This document shows, piece after piece, positions 34,845 through 46,436 of a stretch of DNA of 64,000 nt. Position 1 is the stretch's first letter, and each line of letters opens with the position of its first letter. The notes under the pieces are model-generated. The model saw only the letters and a program-made list of their open reading frames with translations, was not told the DNA's origin and made no database searches. The position numbers and the translations under genes were made by a program. The stretch is from Mariniflexile sp. TRM1-10. Lineage in GTDB: Bacteria > Bacteroidota > Bacteroidia > Flavobacteriales > Flavobacteriaceae. The stretch spans positions 4,510,001 through 4,574,000 of the forward strand of contig NZ_CP022985.1 of NCBI RefSeq assembly GCF_003425985.1, read 5' to 3'.

Positions 34845-35112
34845 AAAAGAGTAAAAATTTTATTTCAAGTTCTAAAAACTAATACTCTAATGTATGCAAA
34901 AAATAATAGCTTCGATTGCCAAAACAAAAAGTCTTAACCAAATTAGTTAAAAGATCTTACTTATTATTATATTGAAATTATTAAGAATACAGATGATGAA
35001 GTAATTCATTTTACTAAAAAAGCTCGATAGCATGAACATCTTGCTCGTGCCATGACAACTACTACCTTCACGAGTGTGACGCTCGACATAGCAGTGTTCT
35101 AAAAACCCTAAG

Positions 35113-36336
35113 TTACTTAATTTGTTTTCCTATAGACCCCATTCCGCTAGGTCTTAATTCAAAAATAAAATCGGGGTTTAACCCAGCTTCTTTACGATGC
35201 GAGACGTACAAAATAGCGGTGTCGGTTTCTGTTGCTATTTTATTTATAAGTTCGGTAAACAGTTTTGCATCAAAATCGTCAAGTCCGTTTGTGGGCTCAT
35301 CTAAAATAAGCAAAGGTGGGTGTTTTACCATGGCCCTGGCTATTAATACCAAGCGTTGATGTCCTCTTGATAATTCTAAAAAGTTTTGCTTTCTAATAGT
35401 ATACATCTGCAAAACATGAAGCCATTGTTCTGTAATTTTTATCTGTTCATTAGTAGGTTCTTTATAAAGTCCAACCGAATCGAAAAAACCAGAAACTATC
35501 ATGTTTGCTATAGAATCCAATCGTTTAAAACCACGTAACATTTCTGATGAAAAATAACCAATCTTTCTTTTGATATCCCAAACACTTTCACCACTCCCCT
35601 TTTTTATACCAAATAAGGTAATATCTTGCCCATAAGCTTTTGGGTTATCGCCAAAAATCATACTTAACATGGTACTTTTACCCGAACCATTAGCGCCCAT
35701 TAATTGCCAAAATTCGCCTTGTTTAATTTCCCAAGAAATATCAGTAATAATAGGGCGTTCATTGTAAGTTACGGACACCTTGTTAAATTTCACTAACGGA
35801 TTGATATGCTCTGAAATAGGACGGTATGGTTGCGGCAATCCTTCAACAAAAGTTATCGAATTGGTTGTTTTTGAAGATTCAATCTGATTGAATTCTACCA
35901 AAACACCGGCTTGTAACTTATAGGTTTTGTGTACAAAAGATAAAATATCTTCTTTTCTATTTGTAATTTGAACAATAGTTGTTTTATTACTTAACTTGGT
36001 AAACGTTTCTTTAATTACAGCTTGCTTTTCTACATCTAAATTGCCAAAAACATTGTCTGCAATAATATAATCGGGGTTTTGTAAAATAATATAATCCAAC
36101 AGGGCTTTTTTGCGTTCGCCTTCAGATGACTGTAATAAGCTGTTTTTTGTTTCGGTAACAACATCAAAATGCCCATGAACAATCTCTTCTTCTATAAACT
36201 TATTTAAGGTTATTTCAGAAAAAAGTGCGTGGTTTAAGCCTTTTAAATCAACAAGAATGTCACCAGAAACAATGCGTTCTATAAGCAGAAGCTTATCGTC
36301 GTTATTGGATATATATATGGCTATGTGATTTTTCAA
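35113..36336 (-). CDS. ABC ATPase with two nucleotide-binding domains, ModF/PhrA-like
   Basis: The 407-residue soluble protein has two ABC domains and no membrane part. The C-terminal domain (about 185-407) is complete: Walker A GANGSGKST near 214, signature LSRGHQRLVLIARA near 323, Walker B LLILDEPTNGLD near 343. The N-terminal domain (1-165) lacks Walker A and starts directly with a degenerate core, though SSEGERKKALL and IIADNVFGNLD mark the old signature and Walker B. The arrangement resembles E. coli ModF. The role of that family is not firmly known; a molybdate link would fit the molybdoenzymes elsewhere in the window (inference). Confidence 0.82.
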   Translation of the reverse strand: MKNHIAIYISNNDDKLLLIERIVSGDILVDLKGLNHALFSEITLNKFIEEEIVHGHFDVVTETKNSLLQSSEGERKKALLDYIILQNPDYIIADNVFGNLDVEKQAVIKETFTKLSNKTTIVQITNRKEDILSFVHKTYKLQAGVLVEFNQIESSKTTNSITFVEGLPQPYRPISEHINPLVKFNKVSVTYNERPIITDISWEIKQGEFWQLMGANGSGKSTMLSMIFGDNPKAYGQDITLFGIKKGSGESVWDIKRKIGYFSSEMLRGFKRLDSIANMIVSGFFDSVGLYKEPTNEQIKITEQWLHVLQMYTIRKQNFLELSRGHQRLVLIARAMVKHPPLLILDEPTNGLDDFDAKLFTELINKIATETDTAILYVSHRKEAGLNPDFIFELRPSGMGSIGKQIK

Positions 36337-36399
36337 ATGTTTAAATAGTTGTTTTAGAGTTCTAAACTAACAAATATAATTTAATGATAGTTTACAAAA

Positions 36400-36432
36400 A
36401 GACCTCACAGGTTTTAAAAACCTGTGAGGTCT
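36400..36432. repeat. 33 bp near-perfect palindrome, copy 2
   Basis: It is identical to 17898-17930: AGACCTCACAGGTTTT followed by A and the inverse arm. It lies between the ABC ATPase start and the kinase stop codon and probably ends the kinase transcript. Confidence 0.85.
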
Positions 36433-36488
36433 TTTATAATTACTTGAAAAGCTTATTTACAACTAAAATTAATCTGTATAATATTTAC

Positions 36489-37349
36489 TTATAAGTTTTT
36501 AATATGAAAGGCAACCAATCCCTCAATAGGTCTGCGTTCAAAATTACCTACCGTAAAGCCCATTTCCTGTGCAACGGCTTTAATTTCTTCTTGCGCAAAA
36601 TAGGCTATAGAACCTGCAAAATGCACAGGAACGGTTTTTATTTCTTCTTTGTACTGCATGATCATATTGTTTACAAAACTGCGGATGCCTTTTTTTATAA
36701 GCTCTACAATGTACTGCGAATCTTTATTTAAAAACATAAACTCTGCAAAGTTTGCTAAATAGGCATTGGGGTTGGGCTGTTTGTAAATATTATATTTAAT
36801 ATAATCGGCTTCTAAATTGTATTTGCTAGCAAAAGATACTTTAATATCTTCTGGCATTTGATTAAAATAGTACTCCCTAATTAATTCTTTACCGTAATAA
36901 TTTCCCGAGGCATCATCCATTAAAATATATCCTAAAGACTGTACGCGTTGGTGCAGTTGCTTACCATCAAAATAGCTACAATTGGAGCCTGTCCCTAAAA
37001 TACAAACAACGGCAGCTTCTGTATCGTGGGTAATGGTGCCATAAACAGCAGCCATAGTATCTTCTTCAACTTTTATAACAGCGTTTATAAATACGCCTTT
37101 TAAAACATTATAAACGGCTTCTTTACCTCTGTCTGTGCCACAACCCGCACCATAAAAGAATACATGCGTAACTTCAAGTTTGTGCGCCTTTAAATCGGGG
37201 TGTTTTTTAATTATTTTCTTTAGCTTGTCTTCTTTTAAAATTTCGGGATTAAGACCTTTTGTGCGCAACTTTTCTATAAGTTGTTTACCATTACTATCTA
37301 CAGCAATCCAATCACTTTTTGTAGAGCCGCTATCAACAATTAAAATCAT
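36489..37349 (-). CDS. BadF/BadG-type kinase, probable N-acetylglucosamine kinase
   Basis: The 286-residue protein has the actin-like ATPase fold: phosphate-1 loop LIVDSGSTKSDWI near residues 3-15, phosphate-2 CILGTGSNCSYFDG near 117-130, and the adenosine motif HFAGSIAYFAQ near 245. The DDASGNYYGKELI segment near 145 is typical of eukaryote-like N-acetylglucosamine kinases common in Bacteroidota. It would phosphorylate GlcNAc or another amino sugar in the cytoplasm. It precedes the gap-pfkA pair, which is separated from it by a terminator. Confidence 0.83.
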   Translation of the reverse strand: MILIVDSGSTKSDWIAVDSNGKQLIEKLRTKGLNPEILKEDKLKKIIKKHPDLKAHKLEVTHVFFYGAGCGTDRGKEAVYNVLKGVFINAVIKVEEDTMAAVYGTITHDTEAAVVCILGTGSNCSYFDGKQLHQRVQSLGYILMDDASGNYYGKELIREYYFNQMPEDIKVSFASKYNLEADYIKYNIYKQPNPNAYLANFAEFMFLNKDSQYIVELIKKGIRSFVNNMIMQYKEEIKTVPVHFAGSIAYFAQEEIKAVAQEMGFTVGNFERRPIEGLVAFHIKNL

Positions 37350-37370
37350 GAGCTTTGTTTAAATGAAAAA

Positions 37371-37410
37371 ACTCCACAGACTTTGTAGTAACACAATAAA
37401 TCTGTGGAGT
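37371..37410 (-). terminator. Terminator of the pfkA-gap operon
   Basis: ACTCCACAGA and TCTGTGGAGT form a perfect 10 bp stem with a 20-base loop. Read on the minus strand the right arm is followed by TTTTTT. It lies about 50 bp beyond the gap stop codon. Confidence 0.85.
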
Positions 37411-37460
37411 TCATAATTAATATATTATTTTCTTTAAGAACGCGTTTAAACTTCTTATAA

Positions 37461-39466
<2,006 letters not shown>

Positions 39467-39580
39467 TAAATTTTAATTTTTCACAGGTAAAATTACTAAA
39501 CAAAAATCATATATCTATAGCATTTATTCTATTTTAATGCTACATGCGAAACTATAACGTTTTAGTTGATAAAAAAAATA

Positions 39581-39596
39581 GTTTAGAATTCTAAAC
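39581..39596. other. Perfect 16 bp palindrome upstream of pfkA
   Basis: GTTTAGAATTCTAAAC reads the same on both strands. A near copy, GTTTTAGAGTTCTAAAC, lies at 36351-36367, about 15 bp upstream of the ABC ATPase start. It could be an operator or part of a tamB 3' hairpin; nothing further supports either. Confidence 0.3.
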
Positions 39597-39625
39597 GCCA
39601 TTCCTTTTGTATGGAATTGAGGCAA

Positions 39626-42600
39626 TTATTTATCTGAATCTGTCTTTATTTTTACAAATTCAGGAAGCGGATCACTGTCTTTTTCAACTTCTTCTTCTAT
39701 CACAATTTCTTCTTCCTTTTTAGCCTTTTTAAAGAAGTTTTGAAGCAGTTCTTTGAAGGTGTCAAAATCTACATTATATGAAATACCTAATCCTTGGGTA
39801 TAGCCAATTCTTTCTCCAAAATTTCTGATGCTGTTTTCTCTATTAAATACATTGGCGGTCAATGTGCCATCTTCATTCAGCAAAAAGTTTATTTCAACAT
39901 CACCTGCAATAACGGTTTCCGAAGCTCCTGCACCTCCAACAGGCACACCTACCTTACCATTAATAAGCACACGATCGCTTATTTGAGTCTGTAGGGTAAC
40001 ACCAAATCGATCATCGGTTTGATAATCTGGTCTGTTTTCACCTGCTTCGTAATTCAATCCTATGTTAAGTTTGCTATCGCCCGTTGTAAAAATACCATTT
40101 ATAATACCATTTAGCCGCTCCGCAATAGTACCTGAAAAATTAAGTTCGCTTAGACCTCTTGAAAAAGCGCCCGTAGACAACAGATATAATGCTTGGTTCT
40201 GTTTGTCATTATCAGATTCTAATCTGTATTGCAATTCGGATTTTAAAGTAGAACTTACCGTAGGAAACTTAAAATCGTAAATTGGTTTTGGGCGTTCTAA
40301 ATCGCCTATCAAGCTAATATTCAATTCTACAGGAATACTTCTGTTTATTGGATTGTCTAATAAGGGTGATGGATTGGCATGCGTCTTGTAAATGGCAAGC
40401 ATATCTATTTGTGCTTTTAGTGGGTCGCCTTCCCAGGCTATGGTACCACCGGGTTGTACTATAAACTCTTTTTGGATTAAACCGCCATAGGCGAAATTGT
40501 ATACGCCTTCAAATACCGAAAAATCCCCCCACATATTAAACTTACCATTCGTATTAATTTCAACCAATAAACCACCACGACCGCGTCCTTTTAACGAATG
40601 TCCTGAGTTCTTGTCTATTATAATTTCAACTTCGGCATCTTCGGTGACATCTAAATCAAAATCCAATTCAAGCCCTTTTATTTCATTAAAAACATAGTCG
40701 CCCCCTAATTTTCTTGCTCGTTTTTCTTCTTTAGTAATAAAATGTATATATGAATTATCACCAAAAGACTCCGTATCGCTAAGTGGAATTTTAAAAACGG
40801 TTCCTGATTTTGTTTCACCAACGACACTTATTACCAATTGGTCTGTTGGTCCCGAAATACTGGCTCTACCACCTATAAAACCAGTCCCATAATACAGCGC
40901 ATCTTCGGCTTCTTTAGTATCTAAAACCAATAATCTTGAGGTATTTAAATCTAAATCTAAGCTCCATTTTGAAAAATTCACATGATTTAATGAACCATTT
41001 AATTGTCCTTTGGATTTATGTTTTGTATCGGTTAGTTGGATTCTATTAAAAATAAAACTCTGGTTTTTAAGTGTTACAGAAGATTTATTAGCAAACTGAT
41101 AATCGACATTGAGATACGGAATACCAAACCCCGATTTATCTAACACAAGATCACCATTAATAGTGGGACGTTTTAAGTTACCAACAACATTTACTTTTCC
41201 GGTAGCTAACCCTCTAATATTGGCTAAAACATCTTGTAAAAATGGATTTAAAGGCTGTATATTAAATTCGTTAAGTTCAAAATCTACATCAATGTTTGAT
41301 TGTTTTCCATTAACGCTAATATCTCCAATGGCCCTGAACGATTTATTAACATCGTCTTTTATGGTAACATCTACATTGTAATTGGTTAAGTTTTGGTTAC
41401 CTTTTATATTGGCGTTAAAAGAACCGAATTCAATATCATTAACTTTAAGATTATCTATAACAATGTTCGAATTTGGTAAATAGCTACCATTTTTTTGCAA
41501 TATATCCAGCTTTCCATCAACGCTTCCTGCTAATTTTAAATTATCTATCTCTGGAATGATTTTAGCAAGATCAACATTTTTAAAATCGAGTTTTAAATCT
41601 TTTTGTGTAGAATCTTTTATAAAACCCGAAAACCTAATTTCTTCATTTTTATGGTTTATTACTAATTTGTCGATATTAAATTTTGTGAAGGTATTATTGA
41701 ATGAAATTTTATTGAATTTATCTTTCTTTTCATTAATATACCATGTGTTATCTTTTATGGTGACATCGGATTTTTTAAAACCAATAACCGACTCTTTTTC
41801 TTTATTAATAGTGTGATAGAAACTTAAATTAAAAATATCATTATTACGTTTTCCGCCCCTAAACTCTGAGCGCATAAACAAGGTATCGTTGACTGTAACA
41901 TTAATCAAACTGAATTTGGAAACATTGTAATATTTTGTTTTTAAACTATCGACCTCTACGTAGGTGTTAAAAAGTGGGTTACTATTATCCACTTGAAGCT
42001 CAATATTGTTAGCAAAATAATCAAGCAATTTAATTTGAGGCGATTTGAACGTGAATTTAAATTGCCTTTGATCGTTTTCAACACGACCTTTTATATAGGT
42101 ATTTTTTCCTAGCTCGATTTCAGGATAAAAAACTTCAACTATCTTATTATAAATTTTAAAATTGAAATCAATATTCTGATTGGTTTTAATTTTATGTGGA
42201 ATGTAATTGGTATAAATATATCCTAAAGAATTCTCGAACAGCTTTTTAATATCCTTTACTATAAAACGTCCTTTAAGTTCGCCTTCTATAACATCGGGTG
42301 ATTTAATTTCTATAAAACGAACATCGTCTTCAAACCTTGAGGTTAAATCCAATTCATCAAAATAATAAGTATCGTTTTGGTTTTTATAAACGGTGTTCTT
42401 AAAAGAAATTTTTCCGTAGGCATCATCAAGATTACTACTGTTCATGTTCATTTTAACATGACTGCTAAATAAAGATAGACTATCTTTTTTTATAAAATTA
42501 AGGGCATTTAAATTGGCATAATCAACCTTCGCTTCAAAATCATATTTTTTAACCGCTTCGGAAAAATCTACAAGTCCTAAAAAGTTTAATCGTAAATTTT

Positions 42601-44026
42601 GGTCATTTGCCACTAGATTTCCGTCAAAAATTCTATTCTTAACGTTTCCTACCACTTTTATACCTGTGTAATTATACGTATTGTATTCTATTTCGTAAAC
42701 ATCGCCTTTTACTTGTGTGTCTAGATTTTTAGCAGTAAAACCAGATCCTTTTACATCAAAATCCAATGACGCTTTTCCAATAGTAGGATCGTTTAAAAAG
42801 GCTCCAATATCAAAACTTTCAAAGGCTACATTTCCACTATAAGAGGCATTATCAATATCATTAATTTTTAAGATTTCCAAGTTGGAATCTACATATCCTA
42901 AGTCGGTATCTATTTGAATGTTGGCAATAACAGAAGCAGCTGTTACCTGCGAGTTTCCTACAATAGTAAATTTCCCTAGCTTATTGAACGAAGAAGGAAT
43001 GGAAGCTCCTAAAATATTGGGTAATAATGCTTTTAATTCATTGTAGGTAGAAGATAGATTTCTAAAATTTCCATCCATATAGAAGTTTCCTTCTTCCTCA
43101 TTAAAAAGGTTCTTGAAATATATGTCCCCATCAACTTCTGTATAGTTACCAGAGTTTAGCTTTAAATTGGTTGTTTGTAAATTATTTAAAGTTCCCGATA
43201 AATCAACACTTAATTTAACCAATTGATTTTTCCCAAACTCGTTATAGAATACGTTAACTTCATTTAAAAAAACATGGGAATCTTTAAAGCTTGCAGTCAC
43301 CAAAACCTTATCGGTAAAATATTGTAAATCTTCTCTATTATAAGAAAACTTTAAATCACCTTTTAATACTGAATGCTCTGTTTTAGCCTCTAAATTAGCA
43401 AATGTCATATCGGTAAGTGTATAGCTAAAATTGGTCATCATGTTTTTCATAACCAATCCTCTACTATCTTTAAACGCTAGAGTATTTATCCGGGCGCTAA
43501 CATTGCTACCATTAATTAAAAAGTTAGTGGCATTAATATTAAGCTTCGTAAACTCTAATAATTTTGTAGTTTCTCTATTTTCATCAAGGAGCCTGAAAAT
43601 ACCATTATAAATAGACACATCGCTAGACGATAATAAAAAGGTGCTTGGACTTTTTCGTGGATTATCGTCTTCAAATTTTTGAACAAATACATCCAAATTA
43701 GTTTCTGCTTCACCCTTATAGGTTTTAATATTAAAAATTAAATCTTGAATATCAACATCCCCAAAAGTTAATTCACCTTTAATTAAATTATTAATACTGA
43801 TAATAGAAGTGTTTAATTCGGCTATATTTATTAGCGTATCCTGCTTATAATCTTCTATATAAATATTTTTAAGCTCTACATCACCATTCAGTTGCAAACT
43901 AACCCTACTAATGTTTATGTTGGTTTTAAACTCGTCGTTAAGACGTTTTGTGGCGTATTTACCAAGACTTGTTTGAACAGCAGGAATAGAAAGTATCAAC
44001 ACCAAAATGATGAAAATAAGCAACAA
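39626..44026 (-). CDS. tamB: TamB-family translocation/assembly module protein
   Basis: The 1466-residue protein has an N-terminal membrane anchor (LLIFIILVLILSIPAVQTSLGK), a long middle of repeating beta-strand segments such as GSVDGKLDILQKNGSYLP, as in AsmA/TamB bridges, and a C-terminal DUF490/TamB domain (about 1050-1430) ending in the VNGKVGVPVGGAG and GLGISYNVDFDTF region. It would span the periplasm and move lipid or aid outer membrane protein assembly. The frame runs upstream to a stop at about 44079 with no ATG, so TTG at 44026 or a rare start must be used. A short acidic tail (EEEIVIEEEVEKDSDP) ends the protein. Confidence 0.88.
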   Translation of the reverse strand: MLLIFIILVLILSIPAVQTSLGKYATKRLNDEFKTNINISRVSLQLNGDVELKNIYIEDYKQDTLINIAELNTSIISINNLIKGELTFGDVDIQDLIFNIKTYKGEAETNLDVFVQKFEDDNPRKSPSTFLLSSSDVSIYNGIFRLLDENRETTKLLEFTKLNINATNFLINGSNVSARINTLAFKDSRGLVMKNMMTNFSYTLTDMTFANLEAKTEHSVLKGDLKFSYNREDLQYFTDKVLVTASFKDSHVFLNEVNVFYNEFGKNQLVKLSVDLSGTLNNLQTTNLKLNSGNYTEVDGDIYFKNLFNEEEGNFYMDGNFRNLSSTYNELKALLPNILGASIPSSFNKLGKFTIVGNSQVTAASVIANIQIDTDLGYVDSNLEILKINDIDNASYSGNVAFESFDIGAFLNDPTIGKASLDFDVKGSGFTAKNLDTQVKGDVYEIEYNTYNYTGIKVVGNVKNRIFDGNLVANDQNLRLNFLGLVDFSEAVKKYDFEAKVDYANLNALNFIKKDSLSLFSSHVKMNMNSSNLDDAYGKISFKNTVYKNQNDTYYFDELDLTSRFEDDVRFIEIKSPDVIEGELKGRFIVKDIKKLFENSLGYIYTNYIPHKIKTNQNIDFNFKIYNKIVEVFYPEIELGKNTYIKGRVENDQRQFKFTFKSPQIKLLDYFANNIELQVDNSNPLFNTYVEVDSLKTKYYNVSKFSLINVTVNDTLFMRSEFRGGKRNNDIFNLSFYHTINKEKESVIGFKKSDVTIKDNTWYINEKKDKFNKISFNNTFTKFNIDKLVINHKNEEIRFSGFIKDSTQKDLKLDFKNVDLAKIIPEIDNLKLAGSVDGKLDILQKNGSYLPNSNIVIDNLKVNDIEFGSFNANIKGNQNLTNYNVDVTIKDDVNKSFRAIGDISVNGKQSNIDVDFELNEFNIQPLNPFLQDVLANIRGLATGKVNVVGNLKRPTINGDLVLDKSGFGIPYLNVDYQFANKSSVTLKNQSFIFNRIQLTDTKHKSKGQLNGSLNHVNFSKWSLDLDLNTSRLLVLDTKEAEDALYYGTGFIGGRASISGPTDQLVISVVGETKSGTVFKIPLSDTESFGDNSYIHFITKEEKRARKLGGDYVFNEIKGLELDFDLDVTEDAEVEIIIDKNSGHSLKGRGRGGLLVEINTNGKFNMWGDFSVFEGVYNFAYGGLIQKEFIVQPGGTIAWEGDPLKAQIDMLAIYKTHANPSPLLDNPINRSIPVELNISLIGDLERPKPIYDFKFPTVSSTLKSELQYRLESDNDKQNQALYLLSTGAFSRGLSELNFSGTIAERLNGIINGIFTTGDSKLNIGLNYEAGENRPDYQTDDRFGVTLQTQISDRVLINGKVGVPVGGAGASETVIAGDVEINFLLNEDGTLTANVFNRENSIRNFGERIGYTQGLGISYNVDFDTFKELLQNFFKKAKKEEEIVIEEEVEKDSDPLPEFVKIKTDSDK

Positions 44027-44081
44027 TATAGCTGCTATTTTATATGCTATTTTAAAAGCCTTTTTGATACTTTTTAAGTTA

Positions 44082-44109
44082 TTGATTTATTAGGAATGCA
44101 TTATCTTTG
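44082..44109 (+). promoter_or_regulatory. tsaD promoter
   Basis: A -33 TTG at 44082-44084 and the -7 element TATCTTTG at 44102-44109 are 17 bp apart. The tsaD ATG is at 44185. The region is divergent with tamB. Confidence 0.55.
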
Positions 44110-44184
44110 CAATTACGAATAAAAGTAATGCGCTAGACTTTTATTCTTTTCAAAATTAACAATTATTATGCCTAATTTTAATTA

Positions 44185-45207
44185 ATGGCTGAACAAAATA
44201 TTTATATTCTAGGAATTGAGTCTTCTTGCGACGACACTGCGGCCTCCGTAATACACAACGGACGCATTTTAAGTAATATTATTGCCAACCAAAACATACA
44301 CGAAGAGTATGGTGGCGTAGTACCCGAATTAGCTTCCAGAGCCCACCAACAAAACATTGTTCCGGTAGTAGCTCAGGCATTAAAAAAAGCTCATATCAAC
44401 AAAGAGCAATTACATGCCATTGCGTTTACTAGAGGCCCTGGACTCATGGGTTCGTTATTGGTTGGAACTTCGTTTGCAAAATCGTTGGCTTACGGGTTGG
44501 ATATTCCACTTATTGACGTGAACCACATGCAAGGTCATATTCTGGCACATTTTATTGATGAAGACGGGTTTAACAAACCTCCTTTTCCGTTTTTAGCAAT
44601 GACCATTTCGGGAGGACATACCCAAATTGTTAGGGTTGATAACCATTTTGACATGACTGTTATTGGTGAAACTATTGATGACGCTGTTGGCGAAGCCTTT
44701 GATAAAAGTGGAAAAATTTTGGGCTTAGGCTATCCTGCAGGCCCGGAAATCGATAAACGCGCCAAATTAGGAAATCCGAAAGCATTTAAATTTACCAAAC
44801 CAAAAGTTGATGGGTTGAATTTTAGCTTTTCAGGGCTAAAAACGGCTATTCTGTATTTCATTCAGAATGAAACCAAAGCCAACCCTAATTTTATTGAAGA
44901 AAACCTGAACGATGTTTGTGCCTCTATTCAATACACCATTATTGGAATTTTAATTGACAAATTAAAGCTTGCCTCAAAACAAACAGGCATTAAACACATT
45001 GCTATTGGAGGTGGTGTTTCGGCAAATTCGGGCATCCGACAAGCACTAAAGGATGGGGAACAAAAATTTGGTTGGACTACCTATGTGCCTAAATTTGAAT
45101 TTACTACCGATAATGCCGCTATGATTGCCATTGTAGGGTATTTGAAATATTTAGAAGGCGATTTTGCTGAACAAAATATAGCAGCTTCGGCTAGATTGAA
45201 GATTTAA
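44185..45207 (+). CDS. tsaD: tRNA N6-adenosine threonylcarbamoyltransferase
   Basis: The 340-residue Kae1/TsaD protein transfers the threonylcarbamoyl group to A37 of ANN-decoding tRNAs with TsaB, TsaC and TsaE. It opens LGIESSCDDTAASV and has the metal-binding NHMQGHILAHF (HxxxH) near 112-122, TISGGHTQIVRV near 135, and GGGVSANSGIRQAL near 275. Length is normal. It starts a same-strand run through the TrmH gene, though gaps of 50-100 bp suggest some separate promoters. Confidence 0.96.
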   Translation: MAEQNIYILGIESSCDDTAASVIHNGRILSNIIANQNIHEEYGGVVPELASRAHQQNIVPVVAQALKKAHINKEQLHAIAFTRGPGLMGSLLVGTSFAKSLAYGLDIPLIDVNHMQGHILAHFIDEDGFNKPPFPFLAMTISGGHTQIVRVDNHFDMTVIGETIDDAVGEAFDKSGKILGLGYPAGPEIDKRAKLGNPKAFKFTKPKVDGLNFSFSGLKTAILYFIQNETKANPNFIEENLNDVCASIQYTIIGILIDKLKLASKQTGIKHIAIGGGVSANSGIRQALKDGEQKFGWTTYVPKFEFTTDNAAMIAIVGYLKYLEGDFAEQNIAASARLKI

Positions 45208-45253
45208 TTTTTAGCTACTAATACGAATATTTTAAAATGAAACATTTAAAACC

Positions 45254-45703
45254 ATGAATTCGTTTAAACTTTTTTGGTTTGTTGCCCTCATCATATTCAT
45301 TATTGGCTTATATTTTAGAACAAATGATGATGGTATTGTTATAAACATCCATGATACATATTATGTAATTTCAAATCTTCATATTTCTATAATATTTGCA
45401 ATCATATATTCAATCATTGGTTTTGCTTATTGGATTCTAGATAAAACAACCTTAAAGCTTTATTTGCGTTTAACTCAAATTCATCTCATTATAAGTATGG
45501 GGTGTTTTTTAGTATTTATAATAGGCATATGGTATTTTAATAAGATTAAAACAGAAAGTGAATTTCCTCTATTTTATGATTCGCTAGACGAAAACACTTT
45601 TATTATATTAGTTTTTACAATTTTCTTTCTATCTCAAATTCTATTAATCCTCAATTTAATTGCATCAACTCTAAAACAAATTCTTGCTAAGAAAAATAAA
45701 TAA
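45254..45703 (+). CDS. Small membrane protein with a cytochrome-oxidase-subunit-I-like motif
   Basis: The 149-residue protein has four predicted transmembrane segments (about 6-20, 42-62, 76-95, 113-137). Residues 32-56 read INIHDTYYVISNLHISIIFAI, strongly reminiscent of the VHDTYYVVAHFHYV motif of haem-copper oxidase subunit I. In that motif the two His bind haems a3 and a; here HFH is replaced by NLH, so the first ligand is lost. No other oxidase motif is present, so catalysis is unlikely. Its first seven codons (ATGAATTCGTTTAAACTTTT) match the terminal repeat of the element at 13850. Function unknown. Confidence 0.65.
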   Translation: MNSFKLFWFVALIIFIIGLYFRTNDDGIVINIHDTYYVISNLHISIIFAIIYSIIGFAYWILDKTTLKLYLRLTQIHLIISMGCFLVFIIGIWYFNKIKTESEFPLFYDSLDENTFIILVFTIFFLSQILLILNLIASTLKQILAKKNK

Positions 45704-45797
45704 GTTGTAAACAATACATTCTTAAAAACTTATTTTTTTTCCATTTATATGTTCGGGCAATAATTTTAAATTTGGAACTAAATTTAAAACCCGAATT

Positions 45798-46436
45798 ATG
45801 ACAAAAAACCTACTTTTTGCAGTAACCATTAGCATTTCTGCTTTTTTAAATGCCCAAAATTCAACCGAAAAAGAATTAGAATTTATTGAAACGCCCGAGC
45901 AAATAACCAACTATCTGGAATTGAAAAATTTCAAAGAAAATAAATTGATTACTTTTAATGAAGAAAAGCACAAAACCATATTTGCTAAAGAACTTTTTGG
46001 GCTTTCTAAAGGTGACATAAAAACCGTAAAGACAAATTTTGAGAAAACCATCTATAAAGTGGTTGAAAAAACAAAAACCACTAATTACCGTGTTGCTTAT
46101 ATTTATCTAGACGGTACAAAATATAGCTTAACCGATTTGAATACTTTAAGAACTAAAATAATTAACGAATATAAAAATGGTGCGCCTTTCGATTTTTTAG
46201 CAAAACGCTATTCTATGGATGAAAATGCTAATAAAGGTGGTGATTTAGGATGGTTTGCACAAGGCGATATGTACCCCGATTTTGAAAACGAAATCATCAA
46301 TGGAAATCATAGTTTGAATGCTATATTTACGATTGACATTCCTTCAAAAAACTGGTATTATGTGGTGTTAAAAACGCATGAACCAAAAGAAATTTCAGAA
46401 ATTAAAGTCTTAAAAATTGTTGAAGCCATAAATTAA
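45798..46436 (+). CDS. Exported parvulin-type peptidyl-prolyl isomerase
   Basis: The 212-residue protein has a signal peptide (MTKNLLFAVTISISAFLNAQ) and a C-terminal PpiC-type rotamase domain (about 95-205). The domain has the hallmark PFDFLAKRYSMDENANKGGDLGWFAQGDMYPDFE, in which DxxxKxxGGDLGWF is conserved. It probably works in the periplasm as a folding helper. The N-terminal 90 residues are lysine-rich and without a clear family. Its stop codon overlaps the ATG of rsmE by one base. Confidence 0.87.
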   Translation: MTKNLLFAVTISISAFLNAQNSTEKELEFIETPEQITNYLELKNFKENKLITFNEEKHKTIFAKELFGLSKGDIKTVKTNFEKTIYKVVEKTKTTNYRVAYIYLDGTKYSLTDLNTLRTKIINEYKNGAPFDFLAKRYSMDENANKGGDLGWFAQGDMYPDFENEIINGNHSLNAIFTIDIPSKNWYYVVLKTHEPKEISEIKVLKIVEAIN

